Source of the DNA: Desulfobacterales bacterium
GTDB taxonomy: Bacteria; Desulfobacterota; Desulfobacteria; Desulfobacterales; UBA11574
Reading direction: 5' to 3'
Length of the DNA stretch: 11,989 nt
Assembly (NCBI GenBank): GCA_012974475.1
Contig: JAAXQD010000042.1
Span: forward strand, 1 to 11,989
Made by a program: the position numbers and the translations under genes. Below are positions 1 through 5,275 of the stretch, piece by piece. Numbering within the stretch: position 1 is the stretch's first letter; each line of letters starts with the position of its first letter. The notes beneath the pieces were generated by a model. The model was given only the letters and a program-made list of their open reading frames with translations. It was not told the DNA's origin and ran no database searches.

Positions 1-1
1 T

Positions 2-70
2 CCAAAGACAAATGTCGGCAAAATTTTAAAAAAGGACCTGAGGACAGAAGAGCTGGCGAAACGAAAATAA
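2..70 (+). CDS. AMP-forming acyl-CoA synthetase, C-terminal end (partial)
   Basis: Only the last 22 codons lie in the window, in the frame that starts at base 2 and ends at TAA 68-70. The tail reads PKTNVGKILKKDLRTEELA, which matches the conserved C-terminal motif of the ANL superfamily (AMP-forming acyl-CoA synthetases). In that motif the lysine of the P-K-T-x-x-G-K stretch takes part in the adenylation step. These enzymes activate fatty or aromatic acids with ATP and CoA. Frame 1 is also open here, but its translation resembles nothing I know. The gene ends 13 bp before the MFS transporter start, so the two are probably co-transcribed. An acyl-CoA ligase fits the dehydrogenase and FadR-like regulator nearby. 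Substrate chain length cannot be told from this fragment. Confidence 0.72.
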   Translation, partial: PKTNVGKILKKDLRTEELAKRK

Positions 71-83
71 AAATGGATAAGGG

Positions 84-1388
84 ATGACCGAAGACATCAC
101 CGGAAAGATAATGCGCTTTAGGTGGCTGGTTTTTTTAGTACTTGCCCTGGCATATTTTTTTGTTTATTTCCACCGCCTCTCGCTGTCCGTGGTGGCGAAC
201 GATCTGATAAAAGACTACCAGACAACCGCCAGTGTAATGGGACTGCTGGGATCGACATACTTTTACTGCTATGCTTTCATGCAATTTCCTGCAGGACTCC
301 TTTCAGATTCATTGGGCCCCAGAAAATCTGTGTCGTTTTTTCTAATTATCGCTTCCGTAGGCAGTATTATCTTCGGGCTTGCGCCAACCATAAAAATTGC
401 CTTTGTGGGAAGGGTGATGGTGGGCCTCGGTGTTTCCATGGTCTTTATCCCCACCATGAAAATTTTATCCCAATGGTTTCGTCCTCACGAATTTGCCTTC
501 ATGACAGGCATTCTAAATGCTGTCGGCGGAATGGGGGTTTTTGCAGCCACATGGCTGCTTGCTCTGATGACGCTGGTTTTTGGATGGCGCCTCTCTTTTG
601 AGGTGATTGGCGGCTGCACGTTCATCATCGTCGTGCTGGTATGGTTGATTGTAAGGGATCGGCCTGAAGATAAAGGCTGGCCTTCCATCGATGAATTATT
701 CGGTGAAGAAAGCGGGAAAACCTCCCGGACGTTAAAGCAGATACCGCTCCTGGAAGGGGCCCGGCGAGTCGTTTCTGAAAAATACTTCTGGCCGGTGGCC
801 ATTTGGTTCTTTTTCGATTGCGGGATATTTTTCGGTTTTGGCGCACTGTGGGGCGGACCGTATCTGATGCATGTCTACGGCATGACCCGGGCGGAAGCCG
901 GCACGGTTCTCAGCATGATTGCATGGGGCATGATCATCGGAAGCCCCCCCCTTGGATTTTTATCGGACAAGTTAATGAAAAGTCGAAAAAAACCTTTTAT
1001 TTTATGCAACATCGTGCTGGTCATCGAGCTCGCATTTCTGAGCATTTACCCCAGCGGCCTTCCACGAATCACTCTGTATATTCTATTTTTTGTTTTCTCC
1101 ATATCTGCTTCATCGGTTGTGGTATTGGGGTTCACCATTATTAAAGAGCTTTTTCCCACAGAGATTGCCGGGACCTCAACCGGCTTGGTCAATCTCTTCC
1201 CTTTCCTGGGGGGTGCCGTCTTTATGCCGCTTTTGGGACGGGTTTTAGATGCTTATCCCAAGTCAAACACCGGGGAATATACCCTTGAAGCCTACTCGAT
1301 GCTCATTTTTATTCTCCTCGGCGCTTCCATGGTATCCCTTGTGTGTACGATGTTTACCAAAGAGACGTTTAAACCGAAGGCCCCATGA
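84..1388 (+). CDS. MFS transporter, 12 membrane segments
   Basis: The 434-residue protein is strongly hydrophobic and shows about 12 predicted membrane helices in two halves, with a charged central loop around residues 195-235. A motif-A-like loop between helices 2 and 3 reads GLLSDSLGPRKS (residues 71-82), and its counterpart after helix 8 reads GFLSDKLMKSRKK. Both are typical of the major facilitator superfamily. It resembles the phosphate-ester/organic-acid permease branch (COG2271-like), but the substrate cannot be read from sequence. The ATG at 84 lies 13 bp after the acyl-CoA synthetase stop, so a shared operon and import of a carboxylic acid are plausible. The Shine-Dalgarno is weak. 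An internal ATG at 111, just before the first helix, is an alternative start. The gene converges on the acyl-CoA dehydrogenase with a 79-bp gap in which I see no strong hairpin. Confidence 0.9.
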   Translation: MTEDITGKIMRFRWLVFLVLALAYFFVYFHRLSLSVVANDLIKDYQTTASVMGLLGSTYFYCYAFMQFPAGLLSDSLGPRKSVSFFLIIASVGSIIFGLAPTIKIAFVGRVMVGLGVSMVFIPTMKILSQWFRPHEFAFMTGILNAVGGMGVFAATWLLALMTLVFGWRLSFEVIGGCTFIIVVLVWLIVRDRPEDKGWPSIDELFGEESGKTSRTLKQIPLLEGARRVVSEKYFWPVAIWFFFDCGIFFGFGALWGGPYLMHVYGMTRAEAGTVLSMIAWGMIIGSPPLGFLSDKLMKSRKKPFILCNIVLVIELAFLSIYPSGLPRITLYILFFVFSISASSVVVLGFTIIKELFPTEIAGTSTGLVNLFPFLGGAVFMPLLGRVLDAYPKSNTGEYTLEAYSMLIFILLGASMVSLVCTMFTKETFKPKAP

Positions 1389-1467
1389 ACGACAACCATT
1401 TGAAATGAAGCTCCCCGCCGAAAGCGACAGGGTATCAAAGGGTACAATTTTTTATATGCAGAAAAAT

Positions 1468-3282
1468 TTATCCGCCAAATGATTTTTCATCCATCTCCAC
1501 AGCAGCACCGTTGGTCGATAGAATGGCTTTCATCTTTCCAAAAGTAATCGGAAGGATGGTATAGATGAAAAATTCGGCACTTTTAATCTGGCCCTCGTAG
1601 AAGGGGACATCCTTTCTCTTGGCGCCCTTTTCCAGTTTTACGGCAGCAATCGTTGCCCGCCACAGAAGCATCCACGACATGATTACATCACCGCATACTT
1701 CCATGAAAGGATATGCAAAGGCGAAAGCATTCATCACTTTGGAGGACATGGCCGTTGTTCCCATATGCAGTGCAACCTCACCCAACTTATTGACCGCTCC
1801 TTCCAACCTGGCTGCAAAGTCTTCCAGTCCAGCGGTCTCTTTTGCCTTTGCAATGGTTTTTTGAATCTCACCCAAAAGATCCATGACCGGTTTTCCTTTA
1901 TTCAATCCCAGCTTTCTTCCCAGAAGATCCATGGCCTGAATCCCGTTTGTACCTTCATAGATCATCGTTATTCGACAATCCCGGAGGAGTTGTTCCATGG
2001 GATATTCCTGAATATATCCATAACCGCCGTAAACCTGGATACCGTGGCTGCAAACCTCGAAGCACCGGTCGGTGACATAACCTTTGGCAATCGGTATGAG
2101 GACATCGACGAGGCCTTGATGTTTGGTTTTTTCTTCCATGTCTTCCGCAATTTTCATCCGATCTTCACACAATCCGACATAATAAAGAAGACTTCGTATC
2201 CCTTCAACATACACCTTCATGGTCATCAACTGGCGCCGTATATCCGGATGCTGTATGATCGGAACCGATGGCGCATTCTTATCGAGTATCTGCAGAAGAT
2301 TTTTCCCCTGTATCCGCTGCCGGGCGTAATCAACGGCATACATGTAAGCTGACGAGGCACAACCGAAACCTTGAAGACCGACAAGGAGGCGCGCTTCATT
2401 CATCATCAAAAACATAGCCCGCATGCCTTTGTTCTCCTCGCCCAGCAGGGTCCCTCTGCATTTGCCCTTGCCGCCAAGCGTCAGGGAGCAGGTTACATTG
2501 CCGTGGATCCCCATTTTCTCTTCGATGCCGGTACAGACCACGTCATTGAACTCACCCAGACTCCCGTCATCGTTCACCCAAATTTTGGGGACAAGGAAGA
2601 GTGAAATACCCTTGGTCCCTTCAGGGGCGCCCTCGATACGGGCCAAAACAGGATGAACGATATTTTCGGACAGATCGTGTTCCCCTCCGGAAATGAAGAT
2701 CTTATTCCCGGTAATGGAATATGTCCCGTCATCATTCTTGACCGCAGAAGTTGTGAGGGCCCCCACATCCGATCCTGCTTCAGGTTCCGTAAGCAGCATC
2801 GTACCTGTCCATTCACCGGTGTACATCTTTTTAAGAAAGAGCTGTTTCTGTTTGTCGGTCCCAAAGGCTTCAACAAGTTTTCCTGCACCGTGGGTCAGCC
2901 CCTGATATATCATAAACGCATAGTTCGCACCCACGAGATAGTCACTGACCGCCAACGCAACGGTGGTCGGCATTCCCTGCCCCCCCCACTCGGGGTCTTC
3001 AGTCATGGCCCCCCATTCACCTTCCTTTAAGAGTTCATAAGCTCGGTGAAAAGACTTAGGGACCGTCACCTTGCCGTTGTCAAACTTGCATCCTTCCCGG
3101 TCACCCAATGTTTGGGTGGGAAGAATCTCTTTAATCGCAAGGTTTCGAGCTTCGGATACAATCATATCCACCGTTTTTTTATTAAACTCAGCAAAGGTTT
3201 CATGTTGGCTCATATTTTCAACCTGCATCTGTTCGTGAAGGACAAAATCTACATCCCTTCTATCTGCAATATATTGTGCCAT
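1468..3282 (-). CDS. Acyl-CoA dehydrogenase, long DmdC-like form
   Basis: This is a 604-residue flavoprotein of the acyl-CoA dehydrogenase family, catalysing alpha,beta-dehydrogenation of an acyl-CoA and passing electrons to ETF. The FAD/substrate signature LLTEPEAGSDVG is at residues 163-174, the middle beta-domain follows (KIFISGGEHDL, from about 194), and the catalytic base is the glutamate of MIYEGTNGIQAMDLLGRK, near residue 443. The extra C-terminal region of about 140 residues and the ISGGEHDLSENI segment place it with the approximately 600-aa forms that include DmdC (3-methylmercaptopropionyl-CoA dehydrogenase), rather than the 380-aa short/medium-chain enzymes. The family is broad, so the true substrate may be a fatty acyl-CoA. 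The start ATG has an AGGAGAG Shine-Dalgarno eight bases upstream. A TetR/FadR-like regulator lies upstream on the same strand, across a 340-bp gap. No ETF genes are in view. Confidence 0.95.
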   Translation of the reverse strand: MAQYIADRRDVDFVLHEQMQVENMSQHETFAEFNKKTVDMIVSEARNLAIKEILPTQTLGDREGCKFDNGKVTVPKSFHRAYELLKEGEWGAMTEDPEWGGQGMPTTVALAVSDYLVGANYAFMIYQGLTHGAGKLVEAFGTDKQKQLFLKKMYTGEWTGTMLLTEPEAGSDVGALTTSAVKNDDGTYSITGNKIFISGGEHDLSENIVHPVLARIEGAPEGTKGISLFLVPKIWVNDDGSLGEFNDVVCTGIEEKMGIHGNVTCSLTLGGKGKCRGTLLGEENKGMRAMFLMMNEARLLVGLQGFGCASSAYMYAVDYARQRIQGKNLLQILDKNAPSVPIIQHPDIRRQLMTMKVYVEGIRSLLYYVGLCEDRMKIAEDMEEKTKHQGLVDVLIPIAKGYVTDRCFEVCSHGIQVYGGYGYIQEYPMEQLLRDCRITMIYEGTNGIQAMDLLGRKLGLNKGKPVMDLLGEIQKTIAKAKETAGLEDFAARLEGAVNKLGEVALHMGTTAMSSKVMNAFAFAYPFMEVCGDVIMSWMLLWRATIAAVKLEKGAKRKDVPFYEGQIKSAEFFIYTILPITFGKMKAILSTNGAAVEMDEKSFGG

Positions 3283-3337
3283 TTTCCAATCTCTCCTTTT
3301 TGTTTTTTATATTAACCCTAATGTTGCAAAAGTCGAG

Positions 3338-3417
3338 GGTGCTGCAAATCCAAGGCGTAAAGGGTGAAGCTGTAGTATTTTACCGCAAACCCTTCACAAC
3401 GAAGGAGTTGCAGCGCC
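3338..3417. repeat. Imperfect nested hairpin, possible dispersed palindromic element
   Basis: GGTGCTGCAA (3338-3347) pairs with TTGCAGCGCC (3408-3417) over ten positions with one G-U pair. Inside it GTGAAG (3364-3369) pairs with CTTCAC (3392-3397). The result is an 80-nt nested palindrome of the kind found as dispersed intergenic repeats in desulfobacterial genomes. Only one copy is in the window, so repetitiveness is not shown. Confidence 0.4.
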
Positions 3418-3435
3418 ATCGGCTTTCCCTTTGGG

Positions 3436-3558
3436 TAAATAACATGGCTGTTTTCACTATTTTCATGATGTCACTTGGAGTAAATCCCATCAAAGCAGAG
3501 AAACCGTCTGGAAATGCTGACCATCATAATCATTAAGCTCATTTTGCCATGTTATTTA
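3436..3558. repeat. 123-bp segment bounded by a perfect 13-bp inverted repeat
   Basis: TAAATAACATGGC (3436-3448) is exactly the reverse complement of GCCATGTTATTTA (3546-3558), with 97 bp between them. The arms could be the ends of a very small MITE-like element or the closing stem of a structured transcript. No flanking direct duplication is obvious. The left arm contains the ATG of a 30-codon ORF that stops nine bases before the right arm. Confidence 0.45.
3444..3536 (+). CDS. Possible 30-residue small ORF inside the inverted repeat
   Basis: The ORF runs from an ATG inside the left inverted-repeat arm to TAA 3534-3536. The peptide begins with a hydrophobic stretch (MAVFTIFMMSLGVNPI) and ends in a polar, histidine-rich tail (NADHHNH). 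It could be a membrane or secreted micropeptide. The only Shine-Dalgarno candidate is a weak GGG eight bases upstream. I do not recognise it, and a chance ORF is more likely. Confidence 0.15.
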   Translation: MAVFTIFMMSLGVNPIKAEKPSGNADHHNH

Positions 3559-3622
3559 TGCAATTATAGGGTCAACTCGATCTGATTGAGGTTAATAACG
3601 CTGTAAAACGCCGCCGGCATCT

Positions 3623-4213
3623 TTATACCCCGATGCCCCTTATAAAAAGGTCTACCAGTGGATCTGCCATGGTAACAAGGTCGTATTTTCCATCCGCATG
3701 GATCCAGGTATTAATGACCTCATCAACGCCACCCAGTATAAAACGCTTAACAAGGCTCAGGTATAAATCTTTCCGGATTAACCCTTTTTCCTGGCCCTCC
3801 TCGACAATTTCTGAAACAATATCAAGATACATCTTGGACATCTCTTTTATCTGCGCTTCGACCAGGCGGCTGTGCTGATGGGTTTCAGCCCGATAGACTA
3901 TTGCCATATTCCTGTCATTCTGAAATTCCTCGAGATGTCGACGAATAAGATTGCGAAGTTTATCAACGGCATTGTCGGCTCTGTCAACTTCCTCTCTGAA
4001 GCGAGCAAAAACCTGTCTGGTTTTATAGCTGAAAAACTGAACCAGAATATCATCTTTGTTTTTGAAATAAAGATAGATCGTGCCGTCAGCGACCCCGGCT
4101 TCCCTGGCAATCTGCGAAACTGTTGACTGGAAAAAGCCTTGCTCCGCGAATACTTTGACCGCTGCTTCAAGGATGCGGTCATATTTGTTATTTATTTTTT
4201 CTTTGGTACGAAT
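3623..4213 (-). CDS. TetR-family regulator, FadR-like, apparent ATT start
   Basis: The frame encodes about 196 residues, the normal TetR length. The N-terminal helix-turn-helix spans about residues 10-58, with TVSQIAREAGVADGTIYLYF followed by KNKDDIL. From memory this is very close to the recognition helix of Bacillus FadR (YsiA), which represses fatty-acid degradation genes and is released by acyl-CoA. The C-terminal ligand domain is variable, as usual. The frame is uninterrupted from an upstream in-frame TGA, but it has no ATG, GTG or TTG before the DNA-binding domain. The first in-frame ATG, residue 103, would remove that domain. ATT at 4211-4213 lies six bases after GGGAGG and puts IRTKEKINNKYDRIL at the N-terminus, which is the usual distance to helix 1. 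A perfect palindrome about 50 bp upstream suggests self-repression. It probably also controls the acyl-CoA dehydrogenase downstream. Confidence 0.88.
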   Translation of the reverse strand: MRTKEKINNKYDRILEAAVKVFAEQGFFQSTVSQIAREAGVADGTIYLYFKNKDDILVQFFSYKTRQVFARFREEVDRADNAVDKLRNLIRRHLEEFQNDRNMAIVYRAETHQHSRLVEAQIKEMSKMYLDIVSEIVEEGQEKGLIRKDLYLSLVKRFILGGVDEVINTWIHADGKYDLVTMADPLVDLFIRGIGV

Positions 4214-4225
4214 AACGGACCTCCC
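4211..4225 (-). promoter_or_regulatory. Shine-Dalgarno and ATT start of the TetR gene
   Basis: On the minus strand GGGAGG (4225-4220) is followed by six bases and then ATT (4213-4211). This decides the start, because no standard start codon exists in frame between the upstream TGA and the helix-turn-helix. ATT initiation is known for infC and is rare elsewhere. A sequencing error for ATG is the alternative. Confidence 0.6.
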
Positions 4226-4261
4226 GAACCCGAATATTTTATGAAAAAATGAAAGATATTT

Positions 4262-4281
4262 ATGAATGAATACTCATTCAT
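4262..4281. promoter_or_regulatory. FadR-like operator palindrome
   Basis: ATGAATGA-ATAC-TCATTCAT is a perfect inverted repeat with 8-bp arms and a 4-bp spacer. The inner 18 bases, TGAATGAATACTCATTCA, fit the Bacillus FadR box consensus as I remember it (TGAATGAMTANTCATTCA). It lies about 50 bp upstream of the TetR start, in the only intergenic space before that gene, where a self-repressor would bind. An AT-rich -10-like TAAAAT sits between it and the start. Confidence 0.75.
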
Positions 4282-4356
4282 TAGTGTCTTCGGTTTTGAA
4301 TTTTTTATTCAATGGAATGAGTCCATATTCATTTTCTTTGTTTTATAATAGATGAA

Positions 4357-4770
4357 CTACTCCATCAGGATCTTGGGAAATGTATCTGGATTCTCTTTAG
4401 AAAATATCCTGTTTGACAATGAAATGATTTCCAAATCTTTTTTGCCGTCATTTTTAACTGTGTGTGCGATTTCTGAATTTATCTTGATCAATACGGCTCC
4501 GGAACCCTTGAATTTTTTTTCTGTGGTTTCGGAGGAATCTTTTTTTGCCCAGGCCAATGTCCATGTATCTGAATACGCGATGATTAAAATTTCTTTCCTT
4601 TGACCATGAAAATGATTTCCACGAATTGAATTTGAATGAATTTTTCCAAAATGGATGTTTTGTATTTTATCTAAAAAACCGATATCCGCTTCAGAAACGC
4701 TAAACAATGCGCCTCTTATATCGCTGTAATCTTCAAGTGTTATAATTTCAATATCTTTCATATGACGCAC
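4357..4770 (-). CDS. WxcM/FdtA-like sugar-nucleotide cupin
   Basis: This 137-residue protein consists of one cupin barrel. DIRGALFSVSE (17-27) and SIRGNHFHGQ (48-57, with Arg50, His53 and His55), then a later histidine in IAHTV (103), resemble the RG-x-H-x-H pattern of dTDP-4-keto-6-deoxyhexose isomerases (FdtA) and the WxcM/CapF-type C-terminal cupins used in making surface sugars. The GTG start at 4770 is supported by GGAAGG five bases upstream. An ATG three codons later is too far from that site. The gene is markedly richer in A/T than its neighbours, with long T and A runs, and it stands alone without other sugar-nucleotide genes. Both points suggest acquisition or a remnant of a polysaccharide locus. 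Its exact reaction cannot be assigned. Confidence 0.7.
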   Translation of the reverse strand: MRHMKDIEIITLEDYSDIRGALFSVSEADIGFLDKIQNIHFGKIHSNSIRGNHFHGQRKEILIIAYSDTWTLAWAKKDSSETTEKKFKGSGAVLIKINSEIAHTVKNDGKKDLEIISLSNRIFSKENPDTFPKILME

Positions 4771-4881
4771 CAGACCCTTCCGATCCCCTGCCTTACGTGA
4801 ATATATACCCTGCGGTCTTTAACGCTGCAACCGCTGGGTCTGTTTTTTCCGACTCGGGCAAGGTTCCAGAAAATTTGGGTT

Positions 4882-5217
4882 TTAAACTAGGTTTTCCGGC
4901 AAATATTCCTCTCGCACAGGTGAAAAGACTTCTACGGCCACCGAATCCATCAGAATTTCCGCACCATGCTCAACATTAGCGGGTATACACCAACTGTCTC
5001 CCGGCGCGACTTCAAACATCTCCTGGCCGATTGAAAGTCGAATTCGACCCGAGACCAGGTAACCCGTCTGCTCGTGGGGATGACGATGTCTGGGCAACTT
5101 GCTCCCCATCTCCAGCCGGAATTCGGTGCAAAGGGTCTTGTCGCCATATACTAAAGTCTTAAGATCTACCCCTTTCAGGGCCTGTTTATAACCGCTGTTA
5201 ACGCGCTTGTAGAACAT
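4882..5217 (-). CDS. Small KdgF-like cupin protein
   Basis: This is a 111-residue single-domain cupin. Motif 1 runs from Gly38 through His44, His46 and Gln50 to Gly57 (HRHPHEQTGYLVSG), and motif 2 is PGDSWCIPANVEHG with His84. The set H-H-Q-H, with Gln in place of the canonical Glu, together with the end FSPVREEYL, resembles KdgF, a metal-binding cupin that helps convert 4,5-unsaturated uronates to linear keturonates. Many uncharacterised cupins share this signature, so the activity here is uncertain, and nothing nearby handles pectin or alginate. The ATG has AGGAG six bases upstream. It lies 58 bp after the putA stop on the same strand, so it is probably the last gene of that transcript. Confidence 0.8.
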   Translation of the reverse strand: MFYKRVNSGYKQALKGVDLKTLVYGDKTLCTEFRLEMGSKLPRHRHPHEQTGYLVSGRIRLSIGQEMFEVAPGDSWCIPANVEHGAEILMDSVAVEVFSPVREEYLPENLV

Positions 5218-5275
5218 CAGGATCTCCTCTCTTGAAAAAAGTCCGCCCGTTCACGTCTTGGCTCCATTTCGTTTA

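Larger units (their letters stand above)
3283..3622. other. 340-bp intergenic stretch with two inverted-repeat structures
   Basis: This stretch lies between the TetR gene stop and the acyl-CoA dehydrogenase start, both on the minus strand. It holds the dehydrogenase Shine-Dalgarno, a possible minus-strand -10 box TATAAA (3306-3311) without a convincing -35, a long imperfect hairpin (3338-3417) and a 13-bp inverted-repeat pair (3436-3558) enclosing a tiny ORF. No FadR-like box is visible directly upstream of the dehydrogenase. I find no convincing conserved gene. The plus-strand open frame starting inside the dehydrogenase gene at 3276 is a chance extension. Confidence 0.6.

Noticed and set aside
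1..87. Frame 1 open from the left edge to TGA 85-87, overlapping the MFS start as ATGA
   Set aside because: Its translation is featureless, while frame 2 carries the clear acyl-CoA synthetase C-terminal motif.
1389..1467. A shared terminator between the convergent MFS and dehydrogenase genes
   Set aside because: No stem of useful length with a T-run is visible on either strand.
1765..2352. A 195-codon plus-strand frame opposite the acyl-CoA dehydrogenase
   Set aside because: It is the antisense of conserved catalytic-domain codons, with composition unlike a protein and no recognisable motif.
3898..4182. A 94-residue minus-strand frame with an ATG over the TetR N-terminal region
   Set aside because: It is out of frame with the real helix-turn-helix and lacks any domain. 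The TetR domain reads cleanly in the neighbouring frame down to 3623.
4140..4280. A frameshift in the A-run near 4196, joining an upstream ATG frame to the TetR frame
   Set aside because: The upstream frame adds a long non-family N-terminus and has no Shine-Dalgarno near its ATG. ATT behind GGGAGG gives the expected length without any indel, though raw reads should confirm this.
4314..4334. A second FadR-like half-site pair (AATGA ... TCATT)
   Set aside because: The arms are only 5 bp and the spacer is 8 bp instead of 4, so it does not fit the consensus.
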